NCBI GenBank assembly: GCA_019279435.1
Contig: JAAALK010000082.1
Location: 15,591,116-15,655,115 of the forward strand
DNA length: 64,000 nt
Direction of reading: 5' to 3'
Origin: Zizania palustris
Taxonomy: Eukaryota; Streptophyta; Magnoliopsida; Poales; Poaceae
Below, piece by piece: positions 56,331-64,000 of the stretch (position 1 is its first letter; the number at the start of each line of letters is the position of its first letter). The translations under genes and the position numbers were made by a program. The notes beneath the pieces are model-generated. The model did no database searches and was not told where the DNA came from. It saw only the letters and a list, made by a program, of their open reading frames with translations.

Positions 56331-56620
56331 GAAAAGCCAATGCTTGGTCTCACTGCCGAAGCTAGAAACTTCAAGCGGGTGCGAGGTCCGTCGGACCCTC
56401 CGACCACGGGAGGGTGTTGCGTGCTTGAGTCCTCATGCTGGAGCCCTTCATCCGCCAAAGGGTCCTACATGCCGAAGCCCTCATGCAGAAGCTTTCTGGG
56501 CAACCAGAGTCCTTGCACGACGGACCCCTCTAGCGGAGGGCTTCGGTCTGATCATCTCCACAAGGCCGACCTAGTCAGCTTTCGGCAGAAGCAGGAGAGG
56601 CCCGGGGGCACTCCGGAGTT
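56331..56620 (+). other. CGAAG-rich spacer between second RNase H and integrase (V1)
   Basis: Low-complexity sequence with GGGTCC, GCCGAAGCC and TCATGC words. It corresponds to 44691-45020 in V2 but is poorly conserved in detail. Confidence 0.6.
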
Positions 56621-56968
56621 AGAAATTTAGACATTATTCTACGAAAGGAGTTAGCAAACTCTACGGATATCCATAAGGATGGTTGGAGAGTTCCAATCAT
56701 CTAGTATTTAAAAGATCCCAATCAAAGGGTTGATCGAAAAGTTCGGTGACAAGCGTTTAAATTTGTATTGCTAGATGATGTATTATATCGCCGAACTATT
56801 GATGGAGTACTCTTAAAGTGCTTAGATGCCGATCAATCTAAAGTAGCTACAAGAGAAGTCCATGAGGGGCTTTGCGGCACTCATCAGTCGGCCCAGAAAA
56901 TGAGTTGGATGCTCAAAAGAGTAGGTTTTTACTGACCGACTATGACTGATGACTGTTTTAAATACTAT
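56621..56968 (+). pseudogene. Integrase start of V1, cut by U
   Basis: LDIILRKELANSTDIHKDGW, a stop near 56703, VLYRRTIDGVLLKC, finger REVHEGLCGTHQSAQKMSW, a stop after VGFY, then DCFKYY where U's LTR begins. The catalytic core is not in the window. Confidence 0.85.
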
Positions 56969-57108
56969 TGTTGTGGGAATTAGTTTTCCCTTAAAACAGG
57001 GGCCAAATGACGTCAACCTCCGAAGGCCTTAGGCCCGGAGCCTGACACCACCGAAGCCTGAAAGCGAAGACCAGCCCCCTTTTGATGAAGACAATTCAAA
57101 GATCAGCC

Positions 57109-57276
57109 AGGCTTATCCCTCCAAAACCCTCTAGAGCCAAGCCTCCGGGGCCCCTCCGGTCCCCTTCGGAGCCAAGCCTCCGAGGCCCAGCCAGGCTTAT
57201 CCCTCCAGAGCCCTCTAGAGACAAGCCTCTGGGACCCCCTCCGGTCCCTTCAGATCCAAGCTTCCGGGGCCCCTCC
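57109..57276 (+). repeat. 84-bp direct repeat in U LTR
   Basis: AGGCTTATCCCTCC starts at 57109 and 57193, each followed by related AAGCCTCCGGGG/CCTCCGGTCC modules. Confidence 0.75.
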
Positions 57277-57589
57277 GGTCCCCTTCAAAGCCCTCTCGGG
57301 AGCCTCTTGGAGCCCAATGTGAGAGCCGGTCCAGAGCCCACTTCGGAGCCCTCCTTGGGGTCCGCTTCGGAGTGCCCTTTAGAGCCCCCACAGCTGCCTT
57401 CGCCTGAAGGACTCCGGCAAGTACTCCGAGCCAGAAGAAATATCCAAGCATTTGCTATAGCGTAAAGCCATACCGGGGCCCCTCCGCCCCTGGTATACCG
57501 TATACCTACTTCAGAAGTGATGTTTATCTTCCAAGTCTGTAAAGTTAGATGTACAATACTCTAGCCTTTTTCCCTTTGGCCTACGTGCC

Positions 57590-57597
57590 TATAAAAG
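57590..57597 (+). promoter_or_regulatory. TATA box in U LTR
   Basis: TATAAAAG in GTGCC context, 210 bases before the LTR end. Confidence 0.6.
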
Positions 57598-57800
57598 CAG
57601 GGCCATGCCCTTGTAATAGATAGGTTCAGTAGAGGCAAAACTAGGCCAAATCCACTATGAACTGGACGTAGGGCTATTATCCCTCCTGGGAGGCCCGAAC
57701 TAGTATAAATCCTCTCTCCTTCTGTGAGAACTCTTCGAGGTTCACTCTACACACAAATACCACATAAAAACCTGTTGTAGCTAACACAATTGCTACAACA

Positions 57801-57820
57801 GTTGGCGCCGTCCGTGGGGA
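57801..57820 (+). promoter_or_regulatory. Primer binding site of U
   Basis: TTGGCGCCGTCCGTGGGGA begins one base after the LTR. TGGCGCC starts are common in plant gypsy PBSs; the tRNA is not assigned. Confidence 0.75.
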
Positions 57821-59290
57821 ACTTAGTACTGAAAGCTAAGTTCTCTGCCACTGCCTGTATCTCGAAGTACACTTCAGGGGGATCTTCGGAGTCCCATGAC
57901 TCCGCACACCCTTCGGCAATGGGTTTTAAGTGCAGCTCAAAGGCCTTTCTCACCTTCCACAACCCCTCGTGCCTCGGGGTGCACCCTTCGGCAAGGGGCT
58001 CCGAGCACTCACCGGAGGCCTCAGAAGCCCTAGGAGCTACGGGGCAAGCTCTCAACCAAGCAAAGCCAGTCTCCAGACCAGATCAAGCTTCAAAAGGTAT
58101 GGACACAAACCGAAGCCTTGCTTTGCCTTATTCCAAACCGAAGCCATGCTTTTCCCTTTTAATTCTGAATCCCTGCTTCGACTTAGCTAAATACTGAAGC
58201 GCTATTTCAATTTATTTGATGTTGAAGCCCTGCTTCGCTTTATTTAATGCTGAAGCCTTGCTTCACTTTATTTGATGCTGAAGCCCTGTGTTGCTTTATT
58301 TAATGCCGAAGCCCTACTTCGTTTTCTGATTACCAAAGCCTTTCCCTTGATTTAAGAAACGAAGCTTTATGGTGCCCTTATTGAACCCCCAAGTCAAGGC
58401 TTCGTTCTCTGAAGAACCGAAGTACCATTTCGTATCAATAAGGGCCGAATCACTGCTACGATCTATTTAAAACCAAAGCACCCCTCTGAAGGCTACACAG
58501 CGCCTCCGGGCACGTAGCAGTAAGATAAAGGACTCTGGGCCACCGACCCGATGCGTCCAGGGATTCCGGGTTCCATACCCGAAGCATCCAAGGGTCGAAG
58601 GTGACCCAGAGTCGAAGGTAGCTTAGATTATCACAGGTTCGGTGAATCCACACCACCCATTCCATTCTCATCACAGAATCAAGCTCAGAAGCCTGGCTTC
58701 GCTATCTGAACACGCTCCGAAGCCTTGCTTCACATGTCAAAATCTAATCTAAGACAAGCATGCTGAGGCCATGCCTCGCCAGGAATTTAAATGCGCTCCA
58801 GAGCCCCGCTCGCGCATATTTATTATCTAAAAATAAGCATGCCAAAGCCATGCTTCGCTTAATTTGAGTACGCTGAAGCCTTGCTTCACTTCAAATTAAA
58901 GCATTCGAGGCCCAAAAGAGGCCTCCGATCGACGCAATACAAGCATCCGAAGCCGCCAAAAGGCGCACCCCTTCGCATTTTTAATTGCTCGCACTAGCAA
59001 CAACTAAGTCCCTAACCGCCACGTGCAAGGGGGGACCGAGGTATGTATGCGAAGTGTGCAAAGGAAATACGCAGTACGAGCATGACAAGCTAAACGTTTA
59101 GAGCATACAATTTATACGAAGAGTGCAAACGAAGTATGCACATATAACAAATTCCATTCATCGAATGATAAAAATGATGTTGCGAATACACTTCGAAAAC
59201 TATGTTGCGAATAAACTTTGAAAACAAAAATTACATGTAATCTGTATCTAAGCCTAGGAAAAAGCAAGCTCGAGGCCCTAACATGTTCGG
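57821..59290 (+). other. U internal region, repeat-rich, no ORF supported
   Basis: GAAGCC/GCTTCG words occur throughout, with a regular 28-bp array at 58112-58350 and scattered copies at 58690-58900. I find no gag, protease or RT motif. Confidence 0.6.
58112..58350. repeat. 28-bp tandem array with palindromic core GAAGCCxTGCTTC
   Basis: Core words start at 58112, 58141, 58168, 58197, 58224, 58252, 58280 and 58308, i.e. every 27-29 bases. The best copies (GAAGCCCTGCTTC) are inverted repeats with 5-bp arms. AT-rich spacers such as GCTTTATTTAATGCT separate them. Confidence 0.85.
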
Positions 59291-60160
59291 CCCTCACTTT
59301 CTCTTCTTTCGGGCAGGGCCCCCTCGGCTGGACGAAGCCCCGTTAGAGCCTGACCTCCTACGGCCGGACCTTCCATGCTCCGAAGCCCGCAGACCTTGTC
59401 TTTCGCCTTGTAGGTTGATCCAAGTCTAAAATGCAGGTGGTGCCACGTCGAACGCAGAAAAGTCTAGGGCTTCATCGCCTTGTAAGACCATACCCGATGA
59501 CTGCACCCCCTTGCCACTTAAGCCCGCTCCAAAATATCTTAAGTCTGGAGAGGATGACGAACTCTGAAGGGGCTCTGTGTTCACGACAGCCAACAGCTCC
59601 TGGGCTACTTCGGGAATGGCTTTGCCCCTGGGACCCCTCGGAAGTTTGAACCGATTGGGGCCTTCGGACCTAGCTACTTCGAGCACCACCCAAAGCTAGA
59701 GAAGCTCTTCTGAATCCTCAAGCATTTCTAAGTCAACATCCGAAGGCTGAGCCTGGGTAGGTATAAAGTACCCCCGCATTTCTATTAATAAACTGATAAG
59801 TCATTTACATGCCTACAACTACAAATTACAAAAAGCCTAAGGAGGTCCACACCTTTGGGGGCGGAGGCTTTGACGTCGAAGGCTGAGCTGGCGAGGCTTG
59901 TGCCCTGGCTCGGCGAAGGTAGGAAATCTGTTGGAGGTCGAGGACCGCTTCACACCCTTGGGCTTTCCAAGGTTCTTGAAGTCGATGCCATGCTCTGCAG
60001 ACATCCGAGGGTGGCGAAACCAAGTGTTGGCCTCCGAAGGCCACCAGAGTGACCGAAGTTGCTGCCTCGAGGTGTTTGCACCCCGCGTTGTGAAACATTT
60101 GCAACACTCCTTGGCAAGCCACTCGCCAAGCCATCAGCGCGAAGCCCTTCATTGACACCT
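59291..60160 (-). other. Antisense coding-like region in U
   Basis: Minus-strand open stretches 60158-59826 (110 codons) and 59689-59426 (88 codons), GC-rich and Ser/Pro/Ala-rich, could be remnants of an antisense ORF like those in some Tat-clade elements, or chance. No domain is recognised. An AATAAA (59787) lies between them. Confidence 0.3.
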
Positions 60161-60280
60161 CCGCTGAGGAGCCATGCTGAAGAGCATGGGCCTCATGGCT
60201 CTAGATGTGATGAGTCATTGTCAACGATAGTCAAAGAGGACTGAAAAGAGAGAGAAGACCTGCTGCGTTTGGGCCACGTG

Positions 60281-60480
60281 TGACTCAGGTACACGGGCAG
60301 CAAGCGACTGTCAAATAGACGGGCCATGAAGTCGGGCTAGCCCAATCCGGGTACACGGGCTAGGAGCAGCAGAGGATCCACTGGGCTGTTGACCAGGATT
60401 GACTCAGGTACACGGGCGGCGAGTGATTGCCGTGCTGAGGGAGCTGCGGAATCGGGCCAGCCCAATCCGGGTACCTGGTG
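60281..60480 (+). repeat. 119-bp direct repeat in D U3
   Basis: TGACTCAGGTACACGGGC begins at 60281 and 60400, and AGCCCAATCCGGGTAC closes both units. The second unit is followed directly by divergent sequence. Confidence 0.75.
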
Positions 60481-60754
60481 CAAAGCCGGTGGACGCTTTG
60501 TTAGTTTCGGCACAAAACTGACGACCGCTGGTCTTGGAACGGACCATCCAGAAGTGAACCCGTAGTCGCTACGAAAGCTCCGCTTCCGGATAAGTCATCT
60601 GTAAATAGGAGTTTATTTTTTTGTCCTTAGGCCCATAGTCAGTCAGTCGAGTCTGTAAAAATATCCTAAGGGCAGTTGGGTCTTTTCCTTTTATTTCAGC
60701 GTCTGTAAAAGACCCTAAGGGTTTGGTGGAATATTCTAGGCTGATTGGGCTGCC

Positions 60755-60762
60755 TATAAATA
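60755..60762 (+). promoter_or_regulatory. TATA box in D LTR
   Basis: TATAAATA in GCC...GGG context; the LTR end is about 1.5 kb downstream. Confidence 0.6.
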
Positions 60763-61189
60763 GGGCCCCAATCCCTAGGGTTAGGTCACCCTTTTCAGAA
60801 ATTACTTTACTAATCATTTGGGTCACTTTTTGTTTACCTGTTTCCTGTTCCTGTTCATGCGCGCCACCACTGCAGTTCATCTGTTCTTCACGAATGCGTG
60901 AGATCTTATTCTGTCTATTTCTGTCATTCGGTGTGCAGTGGGTTCTGTGTTTTTACTGCATCAGTTTGTGTGTGGCTGGTTGTTGACTCTACGCGTATTT
61001 TTCTTCTTGGATTGCTTTTGTGCTGTGTTCTAAGAAATCTGGTTCTTCTTGCATGCTCCTGTAGCAGCAAGTAGTACCTATCTCCTATAGCTATAGTATG
61101 CTAGTTTTCTAGCCCTTGCTTTTTCCTGACATAGCTTTTTGATCGAGGAGATAGTGTCTGGCATGTCTCATGATGTTTTTGGTGGAGCC

Positions 61190-61900
61190 CCATACTTTGC
61201 TCGAAGTCCTTCTGTTTTGTAAAGCAGGCTTCGATCAAACCTCTCTATAGGCTCTGCTGCTTTCAGTAACTCCAAACTTTAGTTGAGGACCTTGTTTCGA
61301 AGTATGCACTGGTTGAAAGTTTTATTCTGACATACTTCGACTGTTCTTTCGAAGCACACTTCGACAGGTTTCGAAGTTAGCTTCGAAGCGTGTCTCTCTG
61401 GTTGGCTTCGGTCGAAGTGTGTTACTGAGAGGTTTCTGCTGTTGACATTTATGTGGATCTCAGTTTGTGCATTCGAAGGTTGTGTTTCGAAGTGTGTTTC
61501 TAGGCTTCGGTTTCTTGTGCGATAGCACCAACGGACTCCGATTCAAAGTTGGTCTCTGGTTCGAAGGTTACCACTCCGGTAGTCATACTTCGATCAATCT
61601 GACTTCGAAGGTTGTGTTGCTGACTTCGTTTCTTCTCTGTTAAGTTTCGAAGTTGTTTTTTTGTATCAAGCTTAGTTGCTTCGAAGTGTGTTTCTTGAAG
61701 CAGGCCTCGGTTGCCTCACACTTCGCACCGAAGCATGCTTTGCAGTTTGCTACACTCTTTACCGAACTAGCTTCGACTACATCAACCTTCGGCACTTCCA
61801 CGACAGACTTCGTCAGCCTTCGACAAAGGACTCTGAAGCTAGCTTCGACACTGTGAAGCAGGCTTTGACACTGCGAAGCAGGTTTCGATGTTATAGGCTT
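61190..61900. repeat. TTCGAAG-rich region in D LTR
   Basis: Ten or more TTCGAAG or CTTCGA words occur in about 700 bases, at irregular spacing. TTCGAA is its own reverse complement. Copia A's LTR has the same vocabulary downstream of its TATA box. Confidence 0.7.
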
Positions 61901-62233
61901 CGTCGAGTACCAAACAGGAGACAACTTTTAAACAATAACTCTTCATCACTATTTATGCATCTTCAGTTTAATTGCTGTGATGATTAGTTTCTGTGAACTT
62001 TGATCTGCCATGTTTTGAATGCTTTGTTATTCTGCCTATTAGCACTATTCGTGTTTCTTGTCTAGGACACCAGTCGTTTCTAGGCTAGATTATTTTAGGT
62101 TTTGGCGATCTGTTTATGTTTTTGTTGCTGAGTCTTTAGAGGTGCGTTGGGTGTTGGGATCAGGCCATTGATTCGAAAGAATTTTTTAGGCGCCCATTCA
62201 CCCCCCTCTGGTCACTACTTTCAGTCCTACAAG

Positions 62234-62245
62234 TGGTATCAGAGC
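62234..62245 (+). promoter_or_regulatory. Primer binding site of D (tRNA-iMet)
   Basis: TGGTATCAGAGC two bases after the LTR end. Confidence 0.92.
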
Positions 62246-62297
62246 CTGGTTAGGGTTTTTTCCGTACCGTAACCGGTTCTAAACCCCAGTAGTGATC

Positions 62298-63584
62298 ATG
62301 ACGTCTCCTGGAAATGTCCCGTCCTTGGAAGCTTATGGCTATAATTATTGGAAGACTCGCATGCGAGCCTATCTCATGAGCCAAAGCTCGGACATCTAGG
62401 ACATTTGTGTTCACGCTACTTTTTTCATATTGCCAGTTGCTGAGCGTGATTATCCTGGTTTCATCGCCCAGCATCTGAACAATAACAAAGTTGTGAACAT
62501 TTTGTTTTCGGGTTTAGGTCCCACTGAATTTGAGCGCATGAGCCATCTCACCACTGCGAGAGAGATCTGGGCTACCCTTTAGGCACACCATGAGGGGACA
62601 GCTCAGGTCAAGGGTCGGCTCTATCAGACCTACCGTCGTGAATATGAGAACTTCACACAAAAGCCGGGTGAATCTGTTGAAGCATTGTTTGGTCATTTTT
62701 AATCGATCATAAACAAGCTTCGGGACAACAAGGCCGAGGGTGTTCAGTTAGTCTCAGATCATGAGCAGGCGCTCAAGGTTCTCCATACCTTGGACCCTAA
62801 GATCTGGGAGATCAAGGTATCCTTTATCATTGAGAGCACTTCTTATGATACCTTGACCATTTGTGAGTTGTTTAGCAAGCTGAAGGCCACTGAGGTTGAT
62901 ACCCAGTTGAGATCAAATCTTATTGGCTCTGGATCAAAGTCCCTGGCCCTTGCTACACCTTCTACTAACCCCTCCTCTATGAGTTGTGCTGGGTTCTCTT
63001 TGATGTCTATCACTGAGGACCAGCTTGAGTCTTTGGGAGATGATGACTTGTGTCTTTTTAACAACCGGGTGCGTCATGTTTATGACAAAAGAATGTTCAA
63101 GAGACACGGCATGAAATCCGGGTGCTTTGAGTGTGGTGACCCAGGACACTTCATCGCCGACTGCCCCAAGTGCAATGGCCACAAGAAGGGCACCGGTGGT
63201 GGCTTCCACGACTCCGGCAAGCACGACAGCTCCTCCTTCAGCAAGGGTAAGCCAAAGACCAGATTCTTTAGAAAGGCCCTGAAGGACTACTGGCGAGAGA
63301 ACAAGAAGTGCGACAAGGCTTTCTTCGTTGAGATGGAGAAGAGCTACTCCAAGCGTTCCATGTTTTCTTCCTCTTCATCGAGCTCAAGCGATGAGGAGAT
63401 CATCATCATGAAGGGGAAGGACAAGGACGATCCGGCGGGCCTATCCTTCATGGCCTTCGGGGACAGACCGAAGAGCCGCTCACATCAACGCCGAAGATCC
63501 CACAAGAGCTTCTGCTCAACGGCTCTTGGGGATAAGGAAGAGAAGGGCTCCTCCAATGACTCCGACGATGAAGAAAATGAGTAG
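62298..63584 (+). pseudogene. Gag of copia D
   Basis: ATG 62298 opens a single frame with stops at 62397 (TAG, Trp position), 62580 (TAG, Gln), 62700 (TAA, Gln) and 63582 (TAG). UBN2 pattern: YNYWKTRMRAYL, TAREIWATL, VLHTLDPKIWEIKV. Zinc knuckle C-x2-C-x4-H-x4-C at 63123-63164. After it come FFRKALKDYWRENKKCDKAF and a poly-Ser acidic stretch typical of SIRE gags. No frameshift is seen; the stops alone kill it. Confidence 0.88.
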
Positions 63585-64000
63585 GTATCATCTTATGAGC
63601 GTGAAATTGTTGATTTAATTGAAAGCAATCGTCAGGAGTTAAAATGTCGGGAAAAACTACTTAGGGGGGCTAAGAAGAGGATAGATGAATTAGAGAGCGA
63701 GCTTGTCATGGCTAACTGCAGAATTGAAAGTCTATCTTCTTCCCCTTGCTTGGGTGATAGCAGTGAGTGCCCAAAGTGTGAGGTGCTTCTGTGTAACCTG
63801 TGGACTCTGAAGTCCAGGTACACAAAAAGGGTTGATGAGAGGGACGCTTTGGCCACTGAGCTTGAAAGCGCTCAACTGGAGCTGAAAGATGCTCAAGCCA
63901 CTATCGTCGTGCCCTGTGCTGATTGCCCATATCATCTTGCTAGTTTAGCTGAGCTGAAAGCCAAGCGAGATGAGAATTTGGGTGATTTGGAGAGAGTGAG
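63585..64000 (+). pseudogene. Coiled-coil linker of copia D (cut by window end)
   Basis: The gag frame continues after the stop at 63582 with SYEREIVDLIESNRQEL, REKLLRGAKKRIDELESELV and ERDALATELESAQLEL, a strong heptad pattern, and a Cys pair CPKC. It is equivalent to A's linker at 11769-12185. It stays open to the window edge. Confidence 0.8.

Larger units (their letters stand above)
37630..56968 (+). mobile_element. Tat-clade gypsy element V1, split by V2 and cut by U
   Basis: Plus-strand pieces 37630-40260 and 51705-56968. Reading across V2 restores a continuous gag register. Order: 5' LTR, PBS, gag, minisatellite linker, protease, RT, RNase H, a second archaeal-type RNase H, spacer, integrase start. 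The second RNase H marks the Tat clade. Integrase is cut at 56968 by element U; the rest and the 3' LTR lie beyond the window. The left flank GTGAT (37625-37629) should recur after its 3' LTR. Confidence 0.87.
56969..57800 (+). repeat. U 5' LTR (832 bp)
   Basis: TGTTGTGGG...TGCTACAACA, with TGTTGT/ACAACA inverted ends. It breaks V1's integrase on the left and is followed by a PBS on the right. Contains an 84-bp direct repeat (57109-57276), a TATA box at 57590 and CCTCCGGTCCCCTTCGG-type repeats. Confidence 0.85.
56969..60210 (+). mobile_element. LTR element U, no recognisable gag-pol in window
   Basis: LTR (56969-57800) followed by a TGGCGCC-type PBS and about 2.4 kb of GC-rich, repeat-laden sequence without gag, RT or integrase motifs. 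It inserted into V1's integrase; the flank ACTAT (56964-56968) should recur after its 3' LTR. Either a non-autonomous element or one whose coding part lies beyond the D insertion. The right boundary with D is approximate. Confidence 0.65.
60211..62231 (+). repeat. D 5' LTR (about 2.0 kb; start approximate)
   Basis: The end is fixed at CCTACA 62231 by the PBS. A start at TGAGTC (60211) or TGATGAG (60208) is inferred from LTR length in relative A and from TG. U3 holds a 119-bp direct repeat, a TATA box at 60755, and R/U5 (61190-61900) is packed with TTCGAAG. Confidence 0.65.
60211..64000 (+). mobile_element. SIRE/Maximus-like Ty1/copia element D, 5' part
   Basis: Long LTR, initiator-Met PBS, UBN2 gag with zinc knuckle, Ser-rich acidic stretch and the start of the coiled-coil linker; continues past the window. 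Its LTR end (CATTCACCCCCCTCTGGTC) resembles that of copia A, so the two are related, but the gags differ. The left boundary is approximate because no partner LTR is visible. Confidence 0.85.

Noticed and set aside
58112..58350. CRISPR-like array of short palindromic repeats
   Set aside because: Repeats are degenerate, spacers are short and similar to one another, and the context is a plant retrotransposon.
60569..60880. 103-codon minus-strand ORF
   Set aside because: It overlaps the TATA box and transcription start region of copia D's LTR and has no domain; taken as chance.

Overview
The window is plant DNA, most likely from a grass (Poaceae). It consists almost entirely of nested LTR retrotransposons. 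No bacterial operons, rRNA, tRNA or CRISPR were seen, and no intact host gene. The grass call rests on element types: Tekay-like chromovirus with a very long LTR starting TGTAACACCCC, SIRE/Maximus-like copia, Tat-clade gypsy with a second RNase H, and a CACTA element with CACTACAA ends. GC-rich leader sequence agrees with it. The only host-derived coding sequence recognised is a fragment of the RNA helicase gene UPF1 inside the CACTA element. Species cannot be told from sequence alone.

Layout. 1-10269: two Tekay-like Ty3/gypsy copies fused by a deletion at 1440. The first is a pol fragment. The second has an extra ORF before gag, gag-pol in one frame with seven stops, a chromodomain and a 3.3 kb 3' LTR. 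This block sits inside the 5' LTR of a SIRE-like Ty1/copia element (A, 10270-19369, plus). A abuts an older minus-strand Ty1/copia element (X, pieces from 19370 to about 31015). X is split by a full-length relative of its own family (Y, 20626-28349, target duplication CTTTA) and by a solo LTR (29558-30052, target duplication TTGCG).

31016-37629 holds two head-to-head pieces of one Tat-clade gypsy family (Z minus, W plus). From 37630 a second Tat-clade family begins. V1 (plus) is split inside gag by V2 (minus, 40261-51704, target duplication GCAGG/ACAGG). V2's 3' LTR is in turn split by a 1680-bp non-autonomous CACTA element (40558-42237, target duplication TGC). V1 resumes at 51705 and is cut in integrase at 56968 by U, a GC-rich LTR element with no recognisable gag-pol. 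From about 60211 to the end runs the 5' half of another SIRE-like copia (D), cut off by the window edge.

The coding regions are gag-pol polyproteins: gag packages RNA, and protease, reverse transcriptase, RNase H and integrase copy and insert the element. Every copy carries stops, frameshifts, deletions or damaged catalytic residues, so none looks autonomous. Many stops are C-to-T or G-to-A changes in CG or CHG contexts, as expected for long-methylated plant repeats. The most unusual items are the UPF1 capture, palindromic repeat arrays in LTRs and leaders, a 36-bp coding minisatellite conserved between V1 and V2, an extra Tekay ORF preceded by a splice-acceptor-like tract, and a CGAAG-rich vocabulary shared by unrelated LTR families.
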